64,000 nt of DNA. Origin: Nocardioides yefusunii (GTDB lineage Bacteria; Actinomycetota; Actinomycetes; Propionibacteriales; Nocardioidaceae). A model generated the notes under the pieces. It was not told the origin of the DNA, did not search any database, and saw only the letters and a list, made by a program, of their open reading frames with translations. The DNA lies in contig NZ_CP034929.1 of the NCBI RefSeq assembly GCF_004014875.1, positions 2,914,001 through 2,978,000 on the forward strand, in the 5' to 3' direction. Made by a program: the position numbers and the translations under genes. Each line of letters opens with the position of its first letter. Position 1 is the first letter of the stretch. Positions 1 to 7,236 of the stretch are shown here, one piece after another.

Positions 1-710
1 CACGCGACCAGTACGCCCAACGCCGGCAGGGCCGCGGAGAACGTCTCGACGAACGACAGCGTCGCGGTCTCGGCACCCGACTCCAGACCGAACCAGGTCA
101 CCGAGGCCAGCTCGCCGACTGCAGCGCCGGGGGTGAGGTCGAGCCAGCGTCCGACGCTCTCGGGGACGATCGGGGCGAACGTGCCGACCATCGCGAGCAC
201 CATGACGGGCGCGGAGGTCAGCTGGGCGGCCTCGGCGGTCTTGGTCCATGAGGCGGTCCACAGCGCGAACGCGGCGAAGGTGACCACCGAGAGCACGACG
301 GCGACGAGCAGCATCACCGGGTTCACCGGCAGGTCGACTCCGGCGACCGCCGTGATCGGGACCGCGAGGACCAGCACCAGCACGGCCAGCAGTGCACCGG
401 GCAGGGCCATCGAGGTGATGAGTTCACCGTCGCGGATCTCACCGGTGCGCAGACGCTTGAGGACCAGTTCGTCGCGTCGGGAGACGAACATCGACAGCAG
501 GTTGTAGTAGCCGGGGAAGATCAGCGCCATCAGCCAGGCGGTGGTGATCATCGAGGCACCGGCGTCGGGGGCGTCGCTCTCGAGGGTGAAGAGCAGCGCG
601 AGCGGCAGCAACGGAATCACGACGCCGTAGATCATCGTGGTGCGGTTGCGCAGCATCAGCGTCAGGTTGAAGCGGGCCAGGCCCACGGTGCGAGCGGCAA
701 CGGCGTTCAT
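1..710 (-). CDS. ABC-2 type transporter permease (partial, C-terminus beyond window)
   Basis: This is the membrane subunit of an ABC exporter, and it is cut by the left window edge after about 236 residues. The start ATG at 710 overlaps the stop of the ATPase gene by 4 nt (ATGA), so the two form one operon. Hydrophobic stretches visible in order include the segment around IYGVVIPLLPLALLF, one near ALPGALLAVLVLVLAVPI, and VMLLVAVVLSVVTFAAFALW. That pattern fits ABC2_membrane permeases such as the DrrB type. Substrate cannot be read from the sequence; ABC-2 exporters of this arrangement commonly move drugs, lipids or polysaccharides. Confidence 0.8.
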   Translation of the reverse strand, partial: MNAVAARTVGLARFNLTLMLRNRTTMIYGVVIPLLPLALLFTLESDAPDAGASMITTAWLMALIFPGYYNLLSMFVSRRDELVLKRLRTGEIRDGELITSMALPGALLAVLVLVLAVPITAVAGVDLPVNPVMLLVAVVLSVVTFAAFALWTASWTKTAEAAQLTSAPVMVLAMVGTFAPIVPESVGRWLDLTPGAAVGELASVTWFGLESGAETATLSFVETFSAALPALGVLVA

Positions 711-1744
711 CGGACGGCTCCAGGAGCAGTGGTGGCGACCTGGACGGCGGGGGCGTCAGCGTCGGCAGCGAGGGACAGGAAGACAGATTCCAGCGTCGCG
801 GTGCGGGCGTCGAGCAGGTCGAGGCGGGCGTCGCGCTGGCGGGCGAGGAGCAGCAGGTCGGTGAGGACGGGCTGGAGGTCGGCGACCCGCAGGACCGTCC
901 GGTCGTCGTCGTGACCGACCGCGTCAGCAGGCAGACCTGCCGCGACGAGGGCCGGGACCAGGCCGTCGTCGGTGGTGACGAACGAGATCTCCGAGGGGTG
1001 CCCGGCGACGACGCCCGCGACGGTGCCCTCACGGACCACCTGCCCGGCGCGCATGATCGAGACCTGGTCGGCCAGGACCTCGGCCTCCTCGAGGTAGTGC
1101 GTGGTCAGCAGGACGGTGGCGCCACCGTCGCGCAGATCGCGGACGAGGTCCCAGACCGCACGACGCGACTCCGGGTCGAGACCGGTGGTGGGCTCGTCGA
1201 GCATGACGAGTTCAGGGTGTCCCGAGAGCGTGCAGGCGAGGTCGACGCGGCGGTGCTCGCCGCCCGAGAGGCCACGCATCCGGGTGTCGGCGACCTTCTC
1301 CAGACGGAGCATCGCGATGAGTTCGTCGACGGGGCGGGCGCCGGTGACGGTCGCGCCCCACATCTTCAGGGTCTCGCGGACGGTGAGGTCGCCGACGAAC
1401 CCGGAGTGCTGGAGCAGGACGCCGGTGCGGCGACGGACCTCGGCACGGTCGGCGACCGGGTCGAGGCCCAGGACACGGACGGTGCCGGCGGTGGCGGGAG
1501 CGAGTCCTTCGACGACCTCGAGGGTGGAGGTCTTGCCGGCGCCGTTGACGCCGAGGAGGGCGTGGACGGTGCCGCGGGCGACGGTGAGGTCGAGACCGCG
1601 GACGGCTTCGAAGGCGTCGGAGCCGGTGCCGTAGACCCGGCGCAGGCCGCTGATCTCGACGGCCGCGTCGACGGCCGTCACAGCCGCGGACGGAGCCGAG
1701 GTCGCGGTCGAGGCCGCGTTCAGGTGGGGAGGAGTGGTGCTCAT
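707..1744 (-). CDS. ABC transporter ATP-binding protein (DrrA/CcmA-like)
   Basis: This is the cytoplasmic ATPase subunit of an ABC-2 exporter, 345 residues. Walker A (GVNGAGKT) is at about residues 65-72, the Q-loop LLQHS near 110, the signature LSGGE at 159-163, Walker B LVMLDEP at 179-185 and the switch His in LLTTHY at 216. The C-terminal extension of about 100 residues is typical of DrrA-type drug exporters. The start at 1744 was chosen because GGGAGG lies 8 nt upstream; an in-frame ATG at 1762 is possible. It is followed directly by the permease with a 4-nt overlap. Confidence 0.88.
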   Translation of the reverse strand: MSTTPPHLNAASTATSAPSAAVTAVDAAVEISGLRRVYGTGSDAFEAVRGLDLTVARGTVHALLGVNGAGKTSTLEVVEGLAPATAGTVRVLGLDPVADRAEVRRRTGVLLQHSGFVGDLTVRETLKMWGATVTGARPVDELIAMLRLEKVADTRMRGLSGGEHRRVDLACTLSGHPELVMLDEPTTGLDPESRRAVWDLVRDLRDGGATVLLTTHYLEEAEVLADQVSIMRAGQVVREGTVAGVVAGHPSEISFVTTDDGLVPALVAAGLPADAVGHDDDRTVLRVADLQPVLTDLLLLARQRDARLDLLDARTATLESVFLSLAADADAPAVQVATTAPGAVR

Positions 1745-1813
1745 GGCACCAGCCTCCCGCACGTCAACGGCCAGAAACAGTGCCGAACGTCATGGTTGTG
1801 TCGTGAACTTCCC

Positions 1814-3181
1814 TCAGTCGGGCGGCGTCCAGGACTCTCCTGCGCGCAGCTTCTCACCGGCTCCCGGGTACTCGCGTTCGAGGAAGGCACGAGCCTGGGA
1901 ACGGCAGCGCAGGATCATCGCGATCCCCAGGACCCACACGAACACCTGGGTGCACATGGCGACCTTGAAGTCGCCGAGTTCGTAGAAGTCGGTGCCGTCC
2001 GGTTCGACGGCGTCGAGCACGATCCCGATCAGCGCCATCGTGGTGAGGGAGGCGATGAACCCGCCGACGTTGACGAGGCCGGTGGCCTTGCCGATCTGGC
2101 GGGCGGGGTTGAAGGTACGAGCCAGGTCGAACCCGATCACCGACGCCGGTCCACCGGTGGCGACGGCGGCAGCGAGCAGCAGGATCACCGCGACGGGTGC
2201 CTGTCCGGGCCACAGGATCACGACACTCCACATGACGGCGTGGCCGACGACGACCCCGATCGCGATCTGGGCGCGGGCGAACGGCAGGCGGGTGGTGACG
2301 GTGCCGATCACGAAGCCGGACAGGATCACCCAGCCGGTCATGCCGATCAGCAGGGTGCCGGCTGCGACCTCGCTCCAGCCCTGGCCCTTGACCAGGAACG
2401 GGACGCCCCACAGCAGCGCGAAGACGGTGAACGAGCACTGGGTGGTGAAGTGCACCCAGAATCCCAGACGGGTGCCGGGGTTGGCCCAGACACTGCGGAC
2501 GCTGGTGTGCTCGGTGCCCGCGGCCGGCGGGCGGGTGCGCCCGAACGGCGAGTCCTTGACGACGACGGCGACCGCGACGAGCAGCAGGATCCCGAGCAGC
2601 GAGGTGGCACCGAACGCCGACGTCCAGCCGTAGTGGGTGAGCAGCAGCGTCAGCGGGGTCGCGGCGGCGATCGAGCCGAGCTGGCCGACCCATCCGGTGA
2701 CCTGGGTCAGCATCGGCACCTGACGGGGCCGGAACCAACTGTTCACGACCCGGATGACGGTGATGAAGACCATCGCGTCCCCGGCCCCGACGAGCCCGCG
2801 TGCCAGCACCGCCATCGGGTAGGAGTGGACGTAGGCGAACATCAGTTGCGCAGCCGTCATCAGCGCCGCACCACCCAGCAGCAGGACCTTCGGGCCGTAG
2901 CGGTCGAGCATCACCCCGACCGGCACCTGCATGCCTGCGTAGACGATCAACTGCAGGACCGTGAACGACGCCAGCTGGGTGGCGGCGATGTCGAAGCGGT
3001 CCGCGGCCAGCAGCCCGGCGACGCCGAGCGAGGACCGGTTGAAGACGGCGAGGGCGTACACCGCGACGGCGACGCCCCAGACGGCCCAGGCGCGTCGGCG
3101 TCCGAGGTCGTGGAGCTGGACTGGCTGCATGGTCTCAGCGGCGGCCCCCCGGCCGTCGTCGGTGGGGGTGGGGCTGTTCAC
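1814..3181 (-). CDS. MFS transporter
   Basis: This is a major facilitator superfamily transporter with about 12 hydrophobic segments and roughly 455 residues from the GTG start chosen here. The loop 2-3 motif appears as GVMLDRYGPKVLLLGG, a close form of the MFS signature GxxxDRxGRR. The region VFNRSSLGVAG resembles the substrate-side first helix of the NarK/anion-cation symporter-like group. A GGGGGA stretch lies upstream of the GTG at 3181; longer in-frame starts reach 3241 and a shorter ATG (MQPVQL) lies inside, so the exact start is uncertain. Substrate is unknown. Confidence 0.82.
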   Translation of the reverse strand: MNSPTPTDDGRGAAAETMQPVQLHDLGRRRAWAVWGVAVAVYALAVFNRSSLGVAGLLAADRFDIAATQLASFTVLQLIVYAGMQVPVGVMLDRYGPKVLLLGGAALMTAAQLMFAYVHSYPMAVLARGLVGAGDAMVFITVIRVVNSWFRPRQVPMLTQVTGWVGQLGSIAAATPLTLLLTHYGWTSAFGATSLLGILLLVAVAVVVKDSPFGRTRPPAAGTEHTSVRSVWANPGTRLGFWVHFTTQCSFTVFALLWGVPFLVKGQGWSEVAAGTLLIGMTGWVILSGFVIGTVTTRLPFARAQIAIGVVVGHAVMWSVVILWPGQAPVAVILLLAAAVATGGPASVIGFDLARTFNPARQIGKATGLVNVGGFIASLTTMALIGIVLDAVEPDGTDFYELGDFKVAMCTQVFVWVLGIAMILRCRSQARAFLEREYPGAGEKLRAGESWTPPD

Positions 3182-3253
3182 CCGTCCAGTGTCCCCCACG
3201 TCCCGCGGCATGACTGCGTCGGGCAGTGCAGCCGCCACCACCCCGGAAATGAC

Positions 3254-3283
3254 TTCAGCCCCGGACCGAGGTCCGGGGCTGAA
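3254..3283 (-). terminator. Terminator downstream of tRNA-Tyr
   Basis: A perfect 13-bp inverted repeat (TTCAGCCCCGGAC at 3254-3266, its complement at 3271-3283) has a 4-nt loop and lies just 3' of the minus-strand tRNA. On the minus strand it is followed by a short T-containing run (GTCATTTCC). Confidence 0.8.
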
Positions 3284-3292
3284 GGTGTGCTG

Positions 3293-3375
3293 TGGCAGAT
3301 GAAGGATTCGAACCTTCGAAGGCGTAAGCCGACGGATTTACAGTCCGCTCCCATTGGCCGCTCGGGCAATCTGCC
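3293..3375 (-). tRNA. tyrT: tRNA-Tyr (GTA anticodon)
   Basis: On the minus strand the sequence begins GGCAGAT and ends ATCTGCC plus discriminator A, giving a full 7-bp acceptor stem. The anticodon loop reads ACTGTAAAT, so the anticodon is GTA. The T-arm GGTTCGAATCC is intact. A long variable arm, expected for bacterial tRNA-Tyr, makes the gene 83 nt. CCA is not encoded. Although tRNAs are frequent integration targets, the mobile element to the right does not use this gene. Confidence 0.95.
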
Positions 3376-3489
3376 TCACTGCACTGCTCCGGTTCCCGTT
3401 TGGGCTCCGTCGCAACAAGGGAGACAATAGCCCAAGCACTACGGGAGATGAAAAATCGCCCCCACCCGAACCCTTCAGGAGGGACCCAC

Positions 3490-3981
3490 ATGGCCGACTC
3501 GTCGTTCGACATCGTGAGCAAGCTGGACCGCCAGGAGGTCGACAACGCGCTGGGCCAGGCTGCCCGCGAGGTCGCCACCCGCTTCGACTTCAAGGGCACC
3601 AACGCCACGATCGAGTGGTCCGGCGAGCAGGTCATCGAGATCTCCGCCTCCGCTGACGACCGTGCGACCGCCGTCCTCGACCTCTTCAAGGAGAAGCTGA
3701 TCAAGCGTCAGCAGTCCCTGAAGATCCTCGACGCCGGAGAGGTCCGCCAGTCGGGCCAGCTCTCCAAGATCACGATCACCCTCAAGGAGGGCATCTCCAC
3801 CGAGGACGCGAAGAAGATCTCCAAGCTCATCCGCGACGAGGGCCCCAAGGGCGTCAAGGCGCAGATCCAGGGCGACGAGCTCCGCGTCTCCTCCAAGAAG
3901 CGTGACGACCTGCAGGCCGTCCAGGCGCTGGTCAAGGCTCAGGACTACGACTTCGCGGTCCAGTTCCAGAACTACCGCTGA
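3490..3981 (+). CDS. yajQ: YajQ family nucleotide-binding protein
   Basis: This 163-residue protein opens with [20 protein letters not shown] and has [13 protein letters not shown] and an ending of [11 protein letters not shown], all hallmarks of the YajQ (DUF520) family. Members of the family bind nucleotides, and some bind cyclic di-GMP. A strong AGGAGG lies 8 nt before the ATG at 3490. The last five codons and the stop form the attachment core of the adjacent mobile element (17-bp repeat at 3966-3982 and 10614-10630). The gene stays intact, but its probable native terminator now lies 6.7 kb away at 10673-10704. Confidence 0.93.
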   Translation: MADSSFDIVSKLDRQEVDNALGQAAREVATRFDFKGTNATIEWSGEQVIEISASADDRATAVLDLFKEKLIKRQQSLKILDAGEVRQSGQLSKITITLKEGISTEDAKKISKLIRDEGPKGVKAQIQGDELRVSSKKRDDLQAVQALVKAQDYDFAVQFQNYR

Positions 3982-3982
3982 C
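3966..3982 (+). repeat. attL core, 17-bp direct repeat within yajQ 3' end
   Basis: CCAGAACTACCGCTGAC covers the last yajQ codons and TGA stop and is repeated exactly at 10614-10630. Sequence on both sides diverges abruptly, as expected for an integrase crossover core. Confidence 0.85.
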
Positions 3983-4012
3983 CTACGCCTGTGCCTGCAG
4001 GCCAGAGGCTTC

Positions 4013-5137
4013 CTAGGTTGCCTCAGTCCGCACAGAGTCCGCATTCTGTGCGAACGCGGACTGCATGAGGTGCTGCGCCGCCGATCGAGTCCGGTCGGCG
4101 GCGTCCAGCCACAGGTGGGAGTACGTGTTCAGCGTGATGGACGCCTGGGAGTGCCCAAGAGCCCGCTGGACCGTCACCACGTCGCACCCGGCCGCGATCA
4201 GGCCGGAGGCGTAGAAGTGCCGCAGGTCGTGAAGGGTGAACGCCTCGAGCGCGACCGCGGCCCGAGTACGGCGCCACTGGTGCCCAGCTGACGACCTGTT
4301 GAGCAGGTTCCCCCACACGTCGGCGAACAGCCACTGCTCGGGGCCGTGCACGCCGACCGTCTGCACATGGCGCGCGATCAGGTCGACCAGGTCCGGCGGG
4401 AGGTGGACCGTGCGCTCTGACCCGAACTTCGGGGGCACGATGGCCAGGTTCGCCACGTTGGTCCCTTGGACTTGGCGCCGAACGTGCAGGGTGCGGCGCA
4501 GGAAGTCGACGTCACCGAGCTGCACGCCGGCCGCCTCCCCTAGGCGCAGGCCAGCAAACGCACACAGGGCCACGAAGCCGGCGAACCATTCGGGTGCTTC
4601 ACGGACGGCGCGGCCGACACCCTCGGGCGTCGGGATGCTGACCGAGGACACCGAGGCGCGCGGCTTGCGCGGCAACGTCACTCCGGTGCACGGGTCCTCG
4701 TGGATCAGCTTGTCCTTCTGCGCCGCAAGGAAGGCGCCGTGGACGTAGTTGTAACGGGTGTGAATGGTGGAGACCGCCAGGCCGCGTGGACGGCTTCCAC
4801 CGGGCGCCTGCAGCGTCTTGATCCAGTGCTGCACCTGAGTCGGCTGGATCCGGTTCAGAGGGATGTCGCCGAACGTCACACAGTCGGCGGCCTGCTGGGC
4901 GCTGATGCGCGTGCCAGCGGCCCAGACCTGACGCTCGGAGTAGACGGCGAACCACTCCGAGAAGGTGATCTTGCCGGCCACCGGATCGACGTAGGTCCGC
5001 GTCCGCATGGCCTGCCGCTGCTCCGCCAGGAAGTCCTGGGCCGCGCGCTTGGTGTCGAAGTGCCGCGCACGCTCGCGGCCGGAGGGATCCCGGTAGCGCG
5101 CCCGCCACTTCCCGTTGTCACGCCTCTGGACGCTCAT
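4013..5137 (-). CDS. int: Tyrosine recombinase (site-specific integrase)
   Basis: This 374-residue phage-type integrase has an N-terminal arm-binding domain (about 1-50, RRDNGKWRARYRDPSGRERARHF), a SAM-like core-binding domain (about 58-150) and a catalytic domain (about 165-355). The catalytic residues are visible: Arg198 (AGLRLGE), Lys237 (PPKFGS), His303 and Arg306 (LHDLRH), His329 (LGHSQ) and the nucleophile Tyr339 (LNTYSH). It should recombine attP with the yajQ attB. It sits at the left end facing attL, as expected. Its first 20 nt overlap the end of the XRE gene, so the two are co-transcribed. Its last codons include the 20-bp repeat also found near attR. Confidence 0.95.
   Translation of the reverse strand: MSVQRRDNGKWRARYRDPSGRERARHFDTKRAAQDFLAEQRQAMRTRTYVDPVAGKITFSEWFAVYSERQVWAAGTRISAQQAADCVTFGDIPLNRIQPTQVQHWIKTLQAPGGSRPRGLAVSTIHTRYNYVHGAFLAAQKDKLIHEDPCTGVTLPRKPRASVSSVSIPTPEGVGRAVREAPEWFAGFVALCAFAGLRLGEAAGVQLGDVDFLRRTLHVRRQVQGTNVANLAIVPPKFGSERTVHLPPDLVDLIARHVQTVGVHGPEQWLFADVWGNLLNRSSAGHQWRRTRAAVALEAFTLHDLRHFYASGLIAAGCDVVTVQRALGHSQASITLNTYSHLWLDAADRTRSAAQHLMQSAFAQNADSVRTEAT
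4024..4043 (+). repeat. Left copy of inner 20-bp direct repeat (candidate integrase arm site)
   Basis: CAGTCCGCACAGAGTCCGCA begins 41 bp inside the left core and overlaps the 3' end of int. An identical copy lies at 10486-10505, 108 bp inside the right core. The unit itself contains AGTCCGCA twice. Position near both ends suggests arm-type integrase or Xis binding sites. Confidence 0.6.
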
Positions 5138-5669
5138 CAGTCACCCCGGGATCCCAGAGAGGGACGCTCACCGCAACCCTGTCGCCAGCGCCAGGCACGA
5201 AGTCCATACCCAAGGGACCATCGGCGCCCTCCAAAGCAGCGGCAACCAACGCCACTGCACCGCGCTCGAGCATGTACAGATCCATCCCTGCGGGATCCGC
5301 GTAGTCCGCCGGCTTCAGGCCCGTGCGGTAAAAGAAGTCGTCAGCTGTCATCTGACTCTCCTCGTAACGCACGGCCGCAAAGGCCAGCGCCATGCCATCA
5401 CTTCGCAGCGCTCCCAGAGCTGCACGCGCGTTTCTCACCCGGCCAGGCTCAAGGAACGCACCAGGCCCACCGACGCCAAGGATGCGCGCCAAGTCCTCGC
5501 CCTCGGCTAGCCGGAGGGGGCGGTCCCCCTTCTCGACCGACCACACCGTGGACTGACTCCACTTCCCGTGGCCCCCCTCAGCCATCGCCAGCGCCACCTC
5601 GGCCTGAGTCATCCCTCGACCCTCGCGCGCCTCACGGACCGCCTTGCCGATCTCCGTGTCCTTCGCCAT
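5118..5669 (-). CDS. XRE/Cro-CI family transcriptional regulator
   Basis: This 183-residue protein has an N-terminal helix-turn-helix: GKAVREAREGRGMTQAEVALAMA then WSQSTVWSVEKGDRPLRLAEGEDLARIL (about residues 8-65). The C-terminal part is of unknown fold. It lies between the int gene and the divergent rightward operon, where a lysogeny-type repressor would sit. No Shine-Dalgarno precedes the ATG at 5669. A candidate -10 (TAGTGT, 5677-5682) and -35 (TTGTGG, 5700-5705) on the minus strand place the transcript start at or next to the ATG, so translation may be leaderless. The repressor role is inferred from position. Confidence 0.82.
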   Translation of the reverse strand: MAKDTEIGKAVREAREGRGMTQAEVALAMAEGGHGKWSQSTVWSVEKGDRPLRLAEGEDLARILGVGGPGAFLEPGRVRNARAALGALRSDGMALAFAAVRYEESQMTADDFFYRTGLKPADYADPAGMDLYMLERGAVALVAAALEGADGPLGMDFVPGAGDRVAVSVPLWDPGVTDERPEA

Positions 5670-5676
5670 GCAGGAG

Positions 5677-5705
5677 ACACTACGAGAATTCCCTGTTGAC
5701 CACAA
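5677..5705 (-). promoter_or_regulatory. Candidate leaderless promoter for the XRE-int operon
   Basis: On the minus strand, TTGTGG and TAGTGT are separated by 17 nt, and the ATG lies 7 nt after the -10. The boxes match consensus weakly (3 of 6 each), but the spacing is exact and no ribosome-binding site is present, consistent with a leaderless mRNA. Confidence 0.4.
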
Positions 5706-5724
5706 TTGGCTTTCTTGGTTTACT
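5696..5724 (+). promoter_or_regulatory. Candidate promoter of the rightward satellite operon
   Basis: TTGACC (5696-5701) and TTTACT (5719-5724) are 17 bp apart on the plus strand and point into the xis-to-capsid operon. The -35 overlaps the -35 of the opposing XRE promoter, a layout typical of a lysis-lysogeny type switch. Confidence 0.55.
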
Positions 5725-5730
5725 CCAACT

Positions 5731-5762
5731 CTAGAAACACCAGTCAATGTCAACTAGAAACA
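5731..5762. promoter_or_regulatory. Candidate operator: two CTAGAAACA direct repeats
   Basis: CTAGAAACA occurs at 5731-5739 and 5754-5762, 23 bp apart (about two helical turns), just downstream of the rightward promoter. GTTGAC at 5695-5700 and GTCAAC at 5749-5754 add an inverted pair. Likely ligands are the XRE regulator or the Xis-like protein; this is inferred from position. Confidence 0.45.
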
Positions 5763-5771
5763 GGAGTAACC

Positions 5772-5981
5772 ATGAAGGTTGCACTGCAGGATCCGCTGCT
5801 CCGCATTGAGGATGTAGCCGCCCTGACCGGGATCCCGGTCAACACGTGGCGGACGTGGATCGCAAGCAAGAAGGGCCCCCAGCCGGCCAAGCTCGGGGGC
5901 CGACTGTTCTGGCGCCGCTCCCAGATCGACCGCTGGCTGGACGAGCAGTTCGCCGCCGCGGCCGCGAGTGAGCGCAAGTGA
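5772..5981 (+). CDS. Excisionase/AlpA-like helix-turn-helix protein
   Basis: This 69-residue protein has a MerR-type winged HTH of the excisionase family: LLRIEDVAALTGIPVNTWRTWIASKKGPQPAKLGGRLFWRRSQIDRWLDEQF. It probably acts as recombination directionality factor and/or activator of the satellite operon. AGGAG at 5762-5766 fixes the ATG at 5772. It is the first gene of the rightward operon. Its TGA overlaps the GTG of the next micro-ORF by 4 nt. Confidence 0.8.
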   Translation: MKVALQDPLLRIEDVAALTGIPVNTWRTWIASKKGPQPAKLGGRLFWRRSQIDRWLDEQFAAAAASERK

Positions 5982-6079
5982 ATCTGGCCGGAGACGCAGC
6001 GAGCCGCCTGGTGCTGGAACACCAGACGGCTCAGAACGGACCACACATCTGCCCGGCAGGCATCAGGGAGACCGCATGA
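5978..6079 (+). CDS. 33-codon micro-ORF, translationally coupled
   Basis: The ORF starts at a GTG that overlaps the xis stop (GTGA) and ends at a TGA that overlaps the next ATG (ATGA). The product would be a 33-residue peptide beginning NLAGDAAS and ending GIRETA with a single Cys; no family is recognised. Precise 4-nt overlaps on both sides, like the rest of the operon, are the main evidence. It may serve only to carry ribosomes between genes. Confidence 0.5.
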   Translation: MNLAGDAASRLVLEHQTAQNGPHICPAGIRETA

Positions 6080-6117
6080 GCACTGTACCGAGACCGCCGC
6101 GCCCCGGGCGGTCATGA
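6076..6117 (+). CDS. 13-codon leader ORF before the replication gene
   Basis: An ATG at 6076 preceded by AGGGAG (6065-6070, 5 nt spacing) opens a 13-codon frame (starts MSTVPRPPR). Its TGA at 6115-6117 overlaps the ATG of the replication gene. It overlaps the preceding micro-ORF by 4 nt as well. The strong ribosome-binding site here, rather than directly before 6114, suggests that translation of the replication protein is coupled to this leader. Confidence 0.5.
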   Translation: MSTVPRPPRPGRS

Positions 6118-6734
6118 TGGGTGCCCGGAATGTCTCCGCTGTCTTCACCTTCTGGAGCAAGCGTCTGGACTCGGCGCCCTTCCGCGTCCTCACCTACATG
6201 GCTCTCATCACCCACGATGACGATTCCAAGCAGCCTCGTTTCTGGGGTGGCTGGGAAGTGCTGGCGTCCGTCGCCCTCGGACGCGACCTGACCCTTGGGT
6301 CCGAGGAGGCACACCGTCGAGCGGTCTCACGAGCCATCGAAGCACTCCGCAAGGCCGGCGCGCTCACCAACGCCCAGGAGTCCGCCACCGGCAGGCGCGC
6401 CGAGTACTTCCTTCACTTCACCGGAACACACGACGCTCATCGTCCTGTGGGCAAAGCGGTACCGACGACAGACGCGACACAGCAGCACACGACGCTCAGC
6501 GACAGGGACACACGACGCTCACTGACCGAACGTACGACGCTCAGTGGCGAGGCATACGACGCTGACCGTCGCCCCAAGGAAGTACAGGAACCACAAGGAA
6601 CTACCTCAGGAATCAACACTCATTCACCGACCGCAACTCACCGTCACGCGCGCGTGACGGTCGCGGAGATGAATGGAATGGAGAAGGTGAGGGCAGCCCT
6701 CGCCGACGCCCAAGGCATGGAGGCGGCGTCGTGA
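6114..6734 (+). CDS. Winged-helix replication initiator-like protein with embedded iterons
   Basis: This 206-residue protein has an N-terminal winged-helix region (about 8-103: FTFWSKRLDSAPFRVLTYMAL, WGGWEVLASVALG, EEAHRRAVSRAIEALRKAGAL) like phage and plasmid replication or primosome-loader proteins. The middle (about 106-151) is low complexity and is the translation of repeated 10-bp iterons (ACGACGCTCA). That is the layout of replicons whose origin lies inside the rep gene. The C-terminus is basic and unremarkable. It is coupled to its neighbours by 4-nt overlaps on both sides. Assignment as initiator rests on the HTH plus the iterons; no polymerase or helicase motif is present. Confidence 0.6.
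   Translation: MMGARNVSAVFTFWSKRLDSAPFRVLTYMALITHDDDSKQPRFWGGWEVLASVALGRDLTLGSEEAHRRAVSRAIEALRKAGALTNAQESATGRRAEYFLHFTGTHDAHRPVGKAVPTTDATQQHTTLSDRDTRRSLTERTTLSGEAYDADRRPKEVQEPQGTTSGINTHSPTATHRHARVTVAEMNGMEKVRAALADAQGMEAAS
6430..6565 (+). repeat. Iteron array (ACGACGCTCA), candidate replication origin
   Basis: ACGACGCTCA occurs at 6430-6439, 6489-6498, 6512-6521 and 6534-6543, and as ACGACGCTGA at 6556-6565. The last four are spaced 23, 22 and 22 bp, about two helical turns, so a protein would bind them on one face. They lie inside the presumed initiator gene. Confidence 0.65.
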
Positions 6735-6961
6735 GCAGCGAGCACCTGAGCACGGACCAGTACGCCGACGTGCGCCAGGCACTCGAGGACGCCGACCGCG
6801 TGGCCGGCGACATCATCACCTGCGTCACCGAGACCGGAGCACTACTGGTCGACGCCAACAAGGTGGAGTTCCTGGCCCGCCGACTGCAGGCCCTGACTCG
6901 AGGCTGCCTCGAAGCCGAGCAGCGTTCGCGTCACACCAGCAGGCGGGAGAACCGAGCGTGA
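6731..6961 (+). CDS. Hypothetical protein of satellite operon (76 aa)
   Basis: A GTG start overlaps the preceding stop by 4 nt and the TGA overlaps the next GTG by 4 nt. The product is predicted mostly helical: DQYADVRQALEDADRVAGDII, then VDANKVEFLARRLQALTRGCLEAEQ, with a basic tail. No family is recognised. Small acidic-then-basic helical proteins like this are common between replication and structural genes of actinobacterial elements. Confidence 0.6.
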   Translation: MSSEHLSTDQYADVRQALEDADRVAGDIITCVTETGALLVDANKVEFLARRLQALTRGCLEAEQRSRHTSRRENRA

Positions 6962-7236
6962 TCCCCGTCGACTCCGCCGACGCCCGAGAGCAGCGCGAGG
7001 CCGCAGAGACTGATGCTGTAGCCGCGGTGCCGCACCCGGTGGGTTGCCGTGGAGGCTGGCTAGGAGAGGACGCCGAAGGGCGTCCCCGTCCCTGCCTCGC
7101 GTGCCGGCCGCACCTGGCCCGAACCGACTGCTGCTCGTGTCGGTCGCCCTGGAGCTCGTGCGACACGCTCCGGCTCACGGGCAAGGGACCGTGTTGCCCG
7201 GCCTGCGATCACCGACCGCCGAGGCCGCGCAGGTGA
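6958..7236 (+). CDS. Cys-rich putative zinc-binding protein (92 aa)
   Basis: A GTG start overlaps the previous stop by 4 nt. The protein has two Cys clusters: GCRGGWLGEDAEGRPRPC then LACRPHL, followed by DCCSCRSPWSSCD and GPCCPACD. The spacing of CxxC pairs suggests one or two zinc ribbons. The block CxGGWLGEDxxGRPRPC-xx-C resembles short proteins found in actinobacterial phages and integrative elements; this is from memory of such proteins, not a search. Function unknown, possibly DNA binding. Confidence 0.65.
   Translation: MIPVDSADAREQREAAETDAVAAVPHPVGCRGGWLGEDAEGRPRPCLACRPHLARTDCCSCRSPWSSCDTLRLTGKGPCCPACDHRPPRPRR

Noticed and set aside
3293..3375. tRNA-Tyr as the integration site
   Set aside because: The exact direct repeat bounding the island lies in yajQ, and the tRNA 3' end is not repeated at 10.6 kb.
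911..3430. Open frame of 839 codons on the plus strand opposite the ABC and MFS genes
   Set aside because: It is the antisense shadow of two clear transporter genes; composition is Asp/Arg/Gly/Gln junk typical of high-GC complements.
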